A DNA stretch of 64,000 nucleotides from Stenotrophomonas sp. NA06056. GTDB lineage: Bacteria > Pseudomonadota > Gammaproteobacteria > Xanthomonadales > Xanthomonadaceae. The stretch's first letter is position 1. Every line of letters starts with the position of its first letter. The translations under genes and the position numbers were made by a program. Location of the stretch: positions 1,860,001 through 1,924,000 of the forward strand of contig NZ_CP054931.1 in the NCBI RefSeq assembly GCF_013364355.1, read 5' to 3'. Shown here piece by piece: positions 44,501 to 52,730 of the stretch. The notes under the pieces are model-generated. The model worked only from the letters and a program-made list of their open reading frames with translations. It had not been told where the DNA came from and searched no databases.

Positions 44501-47500
44501 CGAACGTGAACATCGACATTGGCGGATGCGGTCCGGCTGCGACCTGTGCTGGTCAGGCCCGCCTGGTGTCCGAGGGCAGCATCAATGTGACCACCAATGG
44601 CCAGCTGCAGCTGCGTGAGGGGGCCACCTATGGCACGCGCGAGTTGGCGTTGGGGGTGGGCAACATCAACCTGGGCTCGGCCGAAGCGATTGCGCGAGCC
44701 GCAGCCATCGCCGCACTGCCGCCGGGCATGACCCTTAACCAGCAGGTGCTGGGCGACCTGCTGCGCGGCAACACGGCTACCGGGGCCCCGGCGCTGGATA
44801 CGCTGCGCCTGAATGCCAGCGAGGCGATCAATGTATTCGGCAGTGTGGACCTGGACACCCGTGATGCGGCGACCGGCAAGGCCACCCTGCGCAACCTGGT
44901 GCTGGGTACGCCCGCAATTCATGGTTATGGTGACAGCAATGACCGGGCGCGCATCTTCGCCGCGGACCTGACCTGGGCAGGGCAGCTGGGCGGTTCGCCG
45001 GCACTCGGCAGTACCCAGACGCCGCCGTCGGCGCCGGCCATCACTGGCCGGCTGGGCAGCGGGCAGCTGGACATCATCACCGACACACTGCGCCTCGCAC
45101 CTTCGGCGCGCTCGCAGCCTCTACCTGAGGTGGTGGCCGGGCGCCAGGTGCTGGGTTTCGCCGGCGTCAATCTGCAGGCGGCGCGTGAACTGGTGTTTGC
45201 CGGCAATGGTGCGCTGGATGTCTACCAGCGACAAGGCGACTACATCACCGGCAAGGGCTGGACGTTCAGTGGCGGCAATCTCGACATCCAGGCTCCGTTG
45301 ATCACTGCTGAGGCCGGCGCGAAGCTTTCGGTGAAGGCTGGAGGTACGCTCGCTGCGCACGGTGCGGGGGCGGGCAGGGCAGCCGACGCGCTGGGTGCCG
45401 AACTGGACCTGCGTGCCAGTGATATCGTGCTCGATACGCGTTTCGCTCTGGCTTCCGGCAGGTTGACCGCCAACGCAGATCATTCCGTACGTCTGGGCAG
45501 CAAGGCCGAGCTGGATCTTTCCGGGCGCAAGGTCAGCCTGTTCGACGTCGACAACTACAGCTGGGGTGGCGATGTCGAGCTGACGGCTGCCGATGGCAGC
45601 GTGCTCGCCGATGCCGCATCGAGGATCGATGTTTCGGCACGCAACAACCGGGCCGGTCGACTGACGGTCACCGCCCTTGGGGCTGGCGATGGACGTGTCG
45701 ATCTGGCCGGGCAGATCCTCGGCCAGGCCAGCGGCCGCCATGACGTCAGTGGCAGCGTGGTGCCATATGACAACGGCGAACTGCTGGTGCGCGCACAGCA
45801 GCTGCAGGACTTCAGTGGTCTGAACCAACGCCTGACCCGCGATGGCGTGACCGGCGCGCGCAGCTTCCAGATCAAACAGGGCGACTTGGTGATCAGCGAT
45901 GAAGTGAAGGCACGCAAGGTTGACATCAGCGTGGATGGCGGCGCGCTTCGGGTAAACGGCCGCATCGACGCCAGTGGTGAGCAGGTGGGCACCATTCGCC
46001 TTGCAGCGCGCGACGACCTGCAGGTGGATGGCACCCTGGACGCGCACGGCACCGCGCTGCGCGTGGACAGCTACGGCAGCATCATCGACAGTCCGAACCG
46101 CGCCATCATTGAACTGGAGAGTCGCAGCGGAACGCTGGCATTGGGGCGGACGGCCAGGGTCGATCTGCGCAGCGGTACCGATGTTGCGGTTGGCAGCACT
46201 GCGGGTCAGAACGATGGCCGTGCACGCGGCACGCTGGTACTGAACATGCCGCGTACTGGCGGCGGAGATGCATCCATCCGCACCGATGCCGGGTTGCAGG
46301 TGCTGGGAGCACGCGATGTCTTCGCCACGGGCGTGCGTCGCTATGACGATGCTCCGTTGGCGACGACGCCTGATGTGAACGGCCATCGTTCGCAGATGGT
46401 GACGCAGGCCTGGCTGGACAGCGTCGTCGACCCGGACAGCGTGGCCTGGATGAATGCCGCGCTTGGCAATGGCAATCTGTCCGCGCGCCTGGCGGCATTG
46501 GACAGCGTACGCTTGCGGCCGGGCGTGGAAATCGTCGGCATGACATCGGCAGCCAATCCCAGCGGTGACCTGACCGTCAGTGGCGATCTGGACCTGTCCG
46601 GCTACCGCTATGGCCCACAGGCCAATCGTACCGATCCGGCACGTCGCGGCTTCGGTGAGGCCGGTGCGCTGCGCCTTCGCGCCGCTGGTGATCTGCATGT
46701 CTACGGCAGCATCAACGATGGCTTTGCGCCACCGCCGGTCAGTCCGGACGACGCCGGCTGGCAGCTGTTCGAGGGCAGCGATGCCACCGTGGGGATCACG
46801 CCGTTCGGCGCTGACATCGTGGTGCCGGGCGATGGTGTGGTGCTGGATGTCGGCTCGCGCTTCCCGGCTTCGTCAGTGTTGAACTACGCCATCAAGGTGC
46901 AAGCTGCGCAGCTTCCGGCAGGCACGACACTGCCGGTGGAGATGACCCTGACCCAGGCCCTGCAGCTGCCGGCTGGCACGGTCCTGTCCGCCGCGATCAC
47001 CCTGAGCGATGGCCAGTTCCATGCAGCCGGAACCGTGCTTGCACAGGCCCTGACAGTACCGATGGGCGCGCGTCTGGGCGCCGGCTTCCAGCTGCGAAGC
47101 GCTGCTGACGTCGCAGCGCACACCTGGCCGGCTGGGGTGCCGTTGCCGACGGAGCTGCGGCTGGCGGCGAGTACGCCGTTGCCGCGTGGTGCGCTCATTC
47201 CGTCGATGGCCCTGGTCAAGCTTCCGGGAGGCACGCCGATCAAGCTGCGCCCTTCCGGCAGCGACGGAAGGCAGGGGCGAAACTGGGCGTTGGCACAGAT
47301 GCTGCCCGAGGGCACCACGTCATGGGATCTCTCCCTGGTCGCAGGTGCAGACACCGAGTCCGCCGATCCGCGCACACGCCGATTTGGCGCCAATGGCGAC
47401 CTGACGTTGTCCGACACGCATTACGGCGTGATCCGTGACTCACTGAAGCAGAACAAGTTCGTGCGGGAACGGCTGGTGACCCAGGAAGGTGCGCAGCGCC

Positions 47501-50500
47501 TCGGTGTTGACGGTTCCTGGGTGGGCAGGACCGTAAAGGAGCTGGCCGCTCACCTTGGGCGGGACGAGGATGCCCTGTGTGCGGTGGGTTCAAGCTGCAT
47601 CACCTCGCCGTACATCTTCACCGAGTTCGGTGCGGAAGAGCTGGCAGGCGACCCATCCCTCGCCGGAACCAGCGTGAGGGAGTTTGGCGAGATGATCGGC
47701 ATGACCGAGGAGGCGATCTGCGGGCTGCTCAGCGAGGGGTACTGCCTGATGCCCGGCGAGATGCGCGAGATCACGACCATCGGTCCGCCGCAGCATGGAA
47801 CGCCGATGTGGAGCGTGCTGCGCACCGGCACGGGCGACCTGCAGCTGTCGGCTGCCAGGGACGTGCAGATGCGTTCGGTGTTCGGCGTGTACACGGCGGG
47901 TACACCCACCTCCCTTGGCAATGGTCACGATGCTCGTTTCCAGTCCGTGCGCAGCCCGCTGGGCGCAAGTGACATGCTGCTTGGCCTGCAGCAGTCGACC
48001 GGCGACTATGATGCCGCGCTGGCGGCTTACCAGGCGTGGTATCCGGACCATGGCGGAAACCTGAGTGTGATTGCGGGCCGTGATGTTACCGGAGCAACCT
48101 GGGGCAGTCGTTCTGCTACCGGCGGATCCAACAATGGAGTCGCTGGAACCTTCAGCAGCGCGACCGGGGGCTGGCTGTGGCGGCAGGGTACTGGGACTAC
48201 CACGGGTGTCGAGCCGGTAGCTACCAGTTGGTGGATCAACTTCGGTACATACGCCGCGTTCAGTCCCACTGAGGTCCGGGACTATCCAAAGATGGTCGGA
48301 TTCACCGGCCTCGGCACGTTGGGCGGCGGCAATCTTGAGGTTGAGGCAGGCCGTCATGGCGGCGTGACAGCCGCCAAGGGCGAGGCGCTGGGCGTCCTCG
48401 GTGGTACCCGCTACTCGACCGCGATCAACGCGGCAGTCGGGGCCACCGGCCGCGTTGATGATGGTCGCCTCGTGCAGACCGGTGGCGGTGATCTGCGCCT
48501 GCGGTTTGCCGGCGCGCTGAATCCGCTGCTGGCAGCAACGTCGATGAGCCAGACCGAAAACATCCAGAACCCTCAGCTCAACGGCACACTGGTCAATCTG
48601 CGCGGCCATCTCGGCATCGATGCCGCAAGGATTGGCGGTAGCGTTGTGCGTGCCAGTGACTATCAGACCATCAGTAGCGGACTTCGTGCGATGGACCCGT
48701 TCCGCGCCAGCACCAGCGCTGCGATGGGTGGCCCGCTGCTGGTGCTGGGCGATGCGGTTGCGGACCTGCAGGCGCGTGGGGACGTCGTCCTTTCCAGTGC
48801 CGCGGATGCCGGCCGGGTTCGTCAGTACAATGCGTTCGAGGCCAGGACCGATGATGGTTCACGGTTGCTGGGCGTTGCTGGATTCGCGCTGTGGACCCCT
48901 ACCACCGCCATCAATCTGTTCTCCGCAGGCGGCGACATCGTGCCTGTCGGGCAGGCGACAACGCAGGAAGAGGCAGATGGTGGAATGGAAGGCGTCGTGG
49001 GCGGAGCCACCTATCGGATCTATCCGTCGCGCCTGACGGCCATCGCTGCCAGCGGTGATATCAAGCTTTCGCGTTCCGTTTCCAGAGAGGTGCTGCTGAC
49101 GGCCCCAGGGACCAACAGCACTCTGCAGCTGCTGGCAGGTAACTCCATCCTGGCTGCAGCCGATGCACCGATGATCAGCAGCTCGGGGGCGGATGCCCGC
49201 TTGCCGTCGCCCTTCGACCCTGCCTTCAGCGGATTCGGTGGCAGTAGCCGCAATCAGCTGCTACGCAGCAATCTGTCGCAGGATGGCACGATTGCGCCGC
49301 TCAATGTCAGGTTCAATGGCGATTCACCGTTGTTTGCGTTCGGACCGAACCGGCCGATGCTGAGCACGCCGCGTGCCGGCGACGGACAGCCGAACCGCTT
49401 CTACGCCGGCAGCGGCGACATCATCGGCCTGCGTACCGGCGGCGAATGGGCCTTGGGCACCAGCGCGGGCATGATCCGAACGGTCGGCATCTGGTATGAC
49501 GTGTCGGCGCCGGTTCAGCTGCGCGCAGGCATGGACATTCTCGGCAGCTCGGTAATGGCGATGAACAATGGCAGCACCGACATGACTGTTGTCCAGGCTG
49601 GCCGTGACATCGTGCACACCAACCTGACCGTGTTTGGCCCAGGAAGCGTCGATGTCAGTGCAGGCCGCCAGCTCCGCCAGGAAGACAGCGGCAGCATCGT
49701 CTCGCGCGGTGGGCTGATCCAGGGCGACACGCGCCCGGGTGCGAGCATCGCGGTGGCCGCCGGCAACCAGTACATTGCGTTCGATGCCGTGCGCGCCCGC
49801 TACCTGGATCCGGCCAACCTCGCCGATCCTTCGCAGTCGCTGGCATCGCAGCCCGGCAAGGCGGTGAAGATCTACGACAAGGAGCTGAAGCAGTGGCTGC
49901 AGCAGCGCTTCGGCCTTGCCGTCGACGGCGCCGAGGCCCTGGCTGTGTTCGACCGGTTGCCGCTGGAACAGCAGCACATCTTCCTGCGCCAGGTCTACTA
50001 CGCTGAACTGCGCGAGGGCGGCCGCGAGTACAACAATCCGGACGGGCCGCGATTGGGTTCCTACCTGCGTGGTCGCGAAGCCATTGCAACCCTGCTGCCG
50101 GACAAGGAAGCAAACGGCAAGACGATTGATCGCAGCGGCGATATCGTGATGTACGGTGGCTCCGGCGTACGCACCGAGGCCGGTGGCAACATCGAGCTGA
50201 TGGCGCCCGGTGGGCAGATCGTGGTGGGCGTGGTCGGCGAGGCGCCGCCTGCGAGCGCGGGCCTGGTGACCCAGGGACAGGGCGATATCCGCTTGTTCAG
50301 CCAGGACAGCGTGCTACTCGGCCTGTCGCGTGTCATGACCGCGTTCGGCGGTGACATCCTGGCCTGGACGGAGCAGGGCGACATCAATGCCGGTCGCGGC
50401 TCTCGCACCACGCTGCTGTATACGCCGCCGCGTCGGATCTATGACAACTGGGGCAATGTGTTGCTGTCGCCGCAGGCGCCGGCCAGCGGTGCCGGGTTCG

Positions 50501-50949
50501 CCACGCTGGCCCCGATTCCCGAAGTGCCGCCGGGCGACGTCGATCTGATCGCGCCGCTGGGCACCATCGATGCGGGTGAGGCGGGTATCCGCGTCTCGGG
50601 CAACATCAACCTGGCCGCACTGCAGGTGCTCAATGCAGCCAACATCCAGGTGCAGGGCGAGAGCAAGGGCCTGCCGGTGCTGGCCACGGTGAACGTCAAT
50701 GCGCTGGCCTCGGCCAGTGCGGCAGCGAACAGCGCCAGCCAGGCCGCGCAGGATGTGATGCGCAAGAGCCAGGACGACGCACGGCGCAACCAGCCGTCGG
50801 TGATCAGCGTGCAGATCCTCGGCTTCGGCAGCGGCACCAGCAGCATTGCGCCGCCGGCGCGCGGCACGACCGCCAACAGCGGCTACGACGCCAACAGCGC
50901 GTTCCAGTTCCCGCAGGCGAGCAGGGACGAAGGCACGCAGCGACGCTAG
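38569..50949 (+). CDS. giant two-partner-secretion exoprotein (TpsA, PdtA-like filamentous haemagglutinin)
   Basis: A 4,126-residue exoprotein. A long signal peptide (AWAVAVALGTVVAPASQAQ) precedes the TPS secretion domain, recognised by NRNGVVFGSNSQVNVRNL near residue 220 and GGGYVLLAGSSVENAGQI. The rest is beta-helix-like with hundreds of degenerate VDVSG/LRIDG-type repeats. Residues about 2777-2900 hold a different series of LPAGT-type repeats. Only six cysteines occur, in three close pairs (1987/1993, 3004/3010, 3051/3059). Length and position match what I recall of P. aeruginosa PdtA. No toxin (CDI-type) C-terminus is seen; it ends in an Ala/Ser/Gln-rich tail. Start ATG 38569 has GAGG at 38560-38563; GTG 38527 and ATG 38530 are alternatives. 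The TpsB partner is at 53815. Confidence 0.92.
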   Translation: MSHPLTTVSRPSMLRRSHPMAWAVAVALGTVVAPASQAQQAFSPGWFADRGAAQGAAAQSGRMPNGVPIQFQLPAQQQDAARQKLQQSIDNLGTAAQAIALQQRLQEQARQARREAGFIVADGLGKDGLKVDENPLTRGWLNAREAIQSQGSDGRVQVSVEQTADKAILNWETFNIGGNTTLTFQQNADWAVLNRVNDPTARPSQILGQLKANGTVFVANRNGVVFGSNSQVNVRNLVAAAARISDGQFRDNGLFSADGTTAALTEAFGKVMVEQGARIATHDPSSATRGGGYVLLAGSSVENAGQIETRKGQAQLAAGDSFVIRRGVGTAQNTASTTAGNEIAPRFVQGSSAGEVRNSGLIQAREGDITLAGRRVEQAGVAVATTTLGQRGTIHLLNAISDRQGQVTLQSGATTAVLIEDDGKSAVLDSQRDALIKASAEQDVLRAASSAGTFDNLSRLQDRRDQSRVEIVSGGDINFKDGSLTVATGGQVVGDAARRSYVGNAAQVDVSGAVGVRVAMESNNVQVKVQGNELRDSPVNRDNGRLISSEVWIDRRELQRVAAGTGGYAAERWYAGGGLLEVGGYLDNQRHSIGEWAAQGGTVQLSGSEVVTHGGSKINLAGGSLDVQSGVIKQSWLRGTDGQLYRLDDAPAEMQYAGLYKGFEVDHQRWGVNEAFRNPLVAPGERVDNGYTVGRDAGRLVISAPTAVLQGDINTQVFQGAQQAKAPDQGKDGYAQAQTAVARNAQLWLGRYDNAGRNAVFDTQVRIADGAMPVADWTLQAPIPVPQRNTLWLDAGRLSEQQWGRLDLATAGSIGIDGKMRLQDGGQLVLTASDIRLDGDIGIAGGQLQAGNLLAVVGSPLVPLLQAGRGRVEIADGARIDLAGRWSNLLLDPGAAQGQAWSDGGRLQLENSQDVVVGRGSELSVDAGGRVDSAGKARIGKGGSVSLQANNLDTGTGDVGRLSLAEDVRISALGQGSGSLSLTDGGHIRIGGDGQVDDVLTLRGALFGSGFSQYDINAHKGLEVAGGAQVEVVMPGLHLASGALKAVTREEAVQAWLAPLYSADPLSGRVSQRAGAGLVLRSQFGNRGGDLRIGTGASVQVDPAQSIELRGGGNITVEGRLHAAGGRIRLDDVRLPTDLFDSQPNSRTYRIADGAELDVSGDAFSVEDSARRQRGLVRKGGSIEIGGALDWEGAGEISDRPLDAFIVVERGARLHADGSSTALHIDGQGAQQVDSDGGEIILRSANALYLQGDLHAAAGGAGARGGTLGIAFGGGIYAKGSGEDVKVPRYLNLSQKRDVTSMVAAPKYGDARLSVEQIRDGGFDNLAVFAALRSEGDIDLQMGQSLRLAGSIGLLPGAASGSSISLHSPYLKLTNPSWSVINGNELEISAEAPLATGEQHRLQADARLIDIRDRVALDGFGDVALHSSGDVRFLKGATSTGALDADLLAAQRLEITAAQLYPVAGASARIGAGFAAGTLSRDMIWSDPTGVLRINGLGEASPAAPLSAMGSLMLAAATVEQGGVVRAPMGSITVGGSDRSNTIASRVSFLPGSLTSTSGAGLSLPYGGTVDGIQWRLDGAIVVPRNVGGGALPVGIGVVSSQTDVALGAVLDMNGGGELTGAAFVSGRGGSVDILRHTLAEANPRYGFSQSGSEVYAILPGYTGNAAPQGLSDGTADPRVGQQIVVPAGVPGLAAGTYTLLPASFALQSGAFRVEMGASSTTGSATPLPTGTGSWRVAGHRSDGLVEAVSPLLTDLLLTPAATVRRHSGYNETSYNAFTATNAQRLGLPRGWQTVDAGMLRFELGNGAGRQGTSALRVEGEARFQAATGSTGTGGSVEVTRVNQLGSLEIIAAGGKADLRLDGSTIEADALNALQPSRLVVNARVRSTAQSVIDVGGVGQDVVVRSGAVLRAPEVLIGAVAGGSGIVVEAGAAIDTLGLGTAGLPSSLGYVYQVGGALLAVSNDRPELLGLAVGTGGSNVNIDIGGCGPAATCAGQARLVSEGSINVTTNGQLQLREGATYGTRELALGVGNINLGSAEAIARAAAIAALPPGMTLNQQVLGDLLRGNTATGAPALDTLRLNASEAINVFGSVDLDTRDAATGKATLRNLVLGTPAIHGYGDSNDRARIFAADLTWAGQLGGSPALGSTQTPPSAPAITGRLGSGQLDIITDTLRLAPSARSQPLPEVVAGRQVLGFAGVNLQAARELVFAGNGALDVYQRQGDYITGKGWTFSGGNLDIQAPLITAEAGAKLSVKAGGTLAAHGAGAGRAADALGAELDLRASDIVLDTRFALASGRLTANADHSVRLGSKAELDLSGRKVSLFDVDNYSWGGDVELTAADGSVLADAASRIDVSARNNRAGRLTVTALGAGDGRVDLAGQILGQASGRHDVSGSVVPYDNGELLVRAQQLQDFSGLNQRLTRDGVTGARSFQIKQGDLVISDEVKARKVDISVDGGALRVNGRIDASGEQVGTIRLAARDDLQVDGTLDAHGTALRVDSYGSIIDSPNRAIIELESRSGTLALGRTARVDLRSGTDVAVGSTAGQNDGRARGTLVLNMPRTGGGDASIRTDAGLQVLGARDVFATGVRRYDDAPLATTPDVNGHRSQMVTQAWLDSVVDPDSVAWMNAALGNGNLSARLAALDSVRLRPGVEIVGMTSAANPSGDLTVSGDLDLSGYRYGPQANRTDPARRGFGEAGALRLRAAGDLHVYGSINDGFAPPPVSPDDAGWQLFEGSDATVGITPFGADIVVPGDGVVLDVGSRFPASSVLNYAIKVQAAQLPAGTTLPVEMTLTQALQLPAGTVLSAAITLSDGQFHAAGTVLAQALTVPMGARLGAGFQLRSAADVAAHTWPAGVPLPTELRLAASTPLPRGALIPSMALVKLPGGTPIKLRPSGSDGRQGRNWALAQMLPEGTTSWDLSLVAGADTESADPRTRRFGANGDLTLSDTHYGVIRDSLKQNKFVRERLVTQEGAQRLGVDGSWVGRTVKELAAHLGRDEDALCAVGSSCITSPYIFTEFGAEELAGDPSLAGTSVREFGEMIGMTEEAICGLLSEGYCLMPGEMREITTIGPPQHGTPMWSVLRTGTGDLQLSAARDVQMRSVFGVYTAGTPTSLGNGHDARFQSVRSPLGASDMLLGLQQSTGDYDAALAAYQAWYPDHGGNLSVIAGRDVTGATWGSRSATGGSNNGVAGTFSSATGGWLWRQGTGTTTGVEPVATSWWINFGTYAAFSPTEVRDYPKMVGFTGLGTLGGGNLEVEAGRHGGVTAAKGEALGVLGGTRYSTAINAAVGATGRVDDGRLVQTGGGDLRLRFAGALNPLLAATSMSQTENIQNPQLNGTLVNLRGHLGIDAARIGGSVVRASDYQTISSGLRAMDPFRASTSAAMGGPLLVLGDAVADLQARGDVVLSSAADAGRVRQYNAFEARTDDGSRLLGVAGFALWTPTTAINLFSAGGDIVPVGQATTQEEADGGMEGVVGGATYRIYPSRLTAIAASGDIKLSRSVSREVLLTAPGTNSTLQLLAGNSILAAADAPMISSSGADARLPSPFDPAFSGFGGSSRNQLLRSNLSQDGTIAPLNVRFNGDSPLFAFGPNRPMLSTPRAGDGQPNRFYAGSGDIIGLRTGGEWALGTSAGMIRTVGIWYDVSAPVQLRAGMDILGSSVMAMNNGSTDMTVVQAGRDIVHTNLTVFGPGSVDVSAGRQLRQEDSGSIVSRGGLIQGDTRPGASIAVAAGNQYIAFDAVRARYLDPANLADPSQSLASQPGKAVKIYDKELKQWLQQRFGLAVDGAEALAVFDRLPLEQQHIFLRQVYYAELREGGREYNNPDGPRLGSYLRGREAIATLLPDKEANGKTIDRSGDIVMYGGSGVRTEAGGNIELMAPGGQIVVGVVGEAPPASAGLVTQGQGDIRLFSQDSVLLGLSRVMTAFGGDILAWTEQGDINAGRGSRTTLLYTPPRRIYDNWGNVLLSPQAPASGAGFATLAPIPEVPPGDVDLIAPLGTIDAGEAGIRVSGNINLAALQVLNAANIQVQGESKGLPVLATVNVNALASASAAANSASQAAQDVMRKSQDDARRNQPSVISVQILGFGSGTSSIAPPARGTTANSGYDANSAFQFPQASRDEGTQRR

Positions 50950-51210
50950 GCATCTTGCAACCGTGCCGACCAACGGTCGGCACCCACCGTGGATCCATGC
51001 CATGCGTGGATGCAGCTGGACCGCAGGAATGGACAGCATCGGGCCAGCCGCCAGGGAACGGTGGCGGCCCCAGCCAGGACGGCACGGAGGGCAGGGAGCG
51101 GCCATCAGCGGTGAGGACCACCGACACAGCGCCGCCGGGTGCAGGAGAGCACCCGGCGGCAGGAGGGTAGTAGAACCACGCCCTGCGTGGATGCGTAGCG
51201 GGGATGCGCC
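50950..51210. repeat. REP/hairpin cluster between converging tpsA and gspJ
   Basis: No gene. It holds a hairpin at 50963-50983 (GTGCCGACC-AAC-GGTCGGCAC), a SMAG-like palindrome at 50993-51011, a perfect 12-bp stem at 51131-51142/51149-51160 (GCCGCCGGGTGC) and a GTAG-type SMAG at 51170-51192. Placed between two convergent transcripts, it probably terminates both. Confidence 0.78.
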
Positions 51211-51825
51211 CTAAAGCTCCAGCACCCGTCGGTAGCTCAACGGCCCACGTGCATCGCGCAGGCCCAATCGCAGCTCCAGTCCAGTAGCCGGCAGCACCTC
51301 GCCGTCGCTGGGCAACATCGCCCACCCGGCGCCCGGCTGCCACGCTCGCACCTCGAACCGCTGCACATCGTGCGCCACCGCGATTCCCTTTGACGGATCC
51401 GGTGCGGGCAAAGGGTAGCGATCCGTTGCAGCGCCGCTGGCCCGCCACAGTGTGCTTCCCTGTCGCCACCAGCGAACACGTTGCCAGCGCAACCCGTCGC
51501 TGCCCAGACTGCGGGTGATCTCCAACGCGAAGCTTCCATCCGGATGTCGTTCGCTCACCAGTGAAGGGGGCAGCAGGCGCTGCGGACGATCTGCCGGACG
51601 TACTGCGCCATTCATCAGTGCATCGTCTGCGCGCATCTCGATATCACGCTGGAACTGTTGCAGCACGCGCAGCGCCGTCGTGGTCTCGGCATCGGCCCGG
51701 CGCAGGCGCTGGTCGCTGCTGGCCACGCTGTCCAGTGCACGCCAGCAGATCAGCGCCAGCACGCCCATGATGGTGATCGCGATCATTACCTCGATCAGGG
51801 TGAAACCCGCTGCGTCACGCTTCAT
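51211..51825 (-). CDS. gspJ: type II secretion minor pseudopilin GspJ
   Basis: A 204-residue pseudopilin with cleavage site G|FTLIEVMIAITIMGVLALI after a short basic leader. The larger C-terminal domain with RALDSVASSDQRLRRADAET and TLWRASGAA fits GspJ. ATG 51825 overlaps the gspI stop by four bases; an in-frame ATG at 51840 is less likely. Transcribed opposite to gspGKLMDEF, 16 kb away. Confidence 0.88.
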   Translation of the reverse strand: MKRDAAGFTLIEVMIAITIMGVLALICWRALDSVASSDQRLRRADAETTTALRVLQQFQRDIEMRADDALMNGAVRPADRPQRLLPPSLVSERHPDGSFALEITRSLGSDGLRWQRVRWWRQGSTLWRASGAATDRYPLPAPDPSKGIAVAHDVQRFEVRAWQPGAGWAMLPSDGEVLPATGLELRLGLRDARGPLSYRRVLEL

Positions 51826-52184
51826 TGCGCCGCCGTCCATGGCAGCTGAATCCGCGCCAGCGACTGCCGCGGTGCATCTTCGGCAACCACACCAAGTTCC
51901 AGTTGCGGCTGCCCGTCACTTCCCGTGCCGATATGCTGCAGTACCAGGAAGCTGCTGCGCCCCTGCACGCAGCGCTGCCGCGCATCCTGCGGTGGCTGCC
52001 CGGCCAGGCGCAGCTCCTGCCAGCGATCCTGCGCGCACATCAGTGCCAGGCGACGGTCGCGCAGGCGTGACTGATCGTCGGTGGCCACCGCCACCGAGCG
52101 CATCACCGCCGCCAGCGCAATTGAAACAATCGCCAATGCGATCAGCACTTCGATCAGGGTGAACCCGCGCACGTTCCGCTTCAC
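51822..52184 (-). CDS. gspI: type II secretion minor pseudopilin GspI
   Basis: A 120-residue pseudopilin with G|FTLIEVLIALAIVSIALAA and the conserved LALMCAQDRWQELRLAG region. Size is typical for GspI. It starts with GTG overlapping the gspH stop (GTGA). Confidence 0.9.
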   Translation of the reverse strand: MKRNVRGFTLIEVLIALAIVSIALAAVMRSVAVATDDQSRLRDRRLALMCAQDRWQELRLAGQPPQDARQRCVQGRSSFLVLQHIGTGSDGQPQLELGVVAEDAPRQSLARIQLPWTAAQ

Positions 52185-52627
52185 TGCACGACCTGCAACT
52201 GTCCGCTGCCATCATCACGCAGACGCAGCTGGCGGCCCTGCAACGACAACGTCAGTTCCCACGCCACGCCGATCCACTCCGGGCTCAGCTCAATCGGCGT
52301 GGCAGGTTGTACCGCAATGCCTGCCGGTTGCCATTGCTGCGGGCGCAGCAGGTCATCGCGCTGCACGTCCACCCAGCGGGTGCCTTCGCGGCGGCTGAAG
52401 CGGTAGCCGGCGGCATCGGCCTGCCAGCGCAGGGTGCGGCCATCGATGCGGGCCTCGTCGCGCGCCACCTGCAGGCGCTGTGCCAGCCGTTCGGCTTCCT
52501 GCTGCAGCTGGCGCGCGGGGTCGAGCAGGCTGCCCAGGCCCAGGCCGATGCCCGCCGTGCAGATGCCGATGATCACCAGCACCACCATCAGTTCCAGCAG
52601 GGTGAAACCATGCGGCACGCGCTCCAT
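52181..52627 (-). CDS. gspH: type II secretion minor pseudopilin GspH
   Basis: A 148-residue pseudopilin with G|FTLLELMVVLVIIGICTAG near the N-terminus and ARQLQQEAERLAQRLQVARD in the helical spine. ATG 52627 has AGGAGG at 52637-52642; a longer in-frame reading to 52675 would run into the promoter region shared with gspC. It leads the leftward gspH-I-J unit. Confidence 0.88.
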   Translation of the reverse strand: MERVPHGFTLLELMVVLVIIGICTAGIGLGLGSLLDPARQLQQEAERLAQRLQVARDEARIDGRTLRWQADAAGYRFSRREGTRWVDVQRDDLLRPQQWQPAGIAVQPATPIELSPEWIGVAWELTLSLQGRQLRLRDDGSGQLQVVQ

Positions 52628-52730
52628 CGACGTTGCCTCCTGTCCAGGTCGATGCCTGCCAGCGTAGATCGGCATGATGAAACAAAAGCGTCAGCGGCAG
52701 CTGCTAGCGTGGGCAGACACGAACGTGGCG
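52628..52730. promoter_or_regulatory. divergent promoter region gspH / gspC
   Basis: The roughly 100 bases between the gspH ATG and the favoured gspC start contain TAGCGT-like -10 candidates: GCTAGCGT at 52704-52711 for gspC and, on the other strand, CTACGCT at 52663-52669 for gspH. Both are weak visual matches, so the assignment is tentative. Confidence 0.35.

Noticed and set aside
50600..50949. CDI-type toxin C-terminus with immunity gene after the giant exoprotein
   Set aside because: The tail is Ala/Ser/Gln-rich with no toxin motif, and no small co-directional immunity gene follows; the next gene is gspJ on the other strand.
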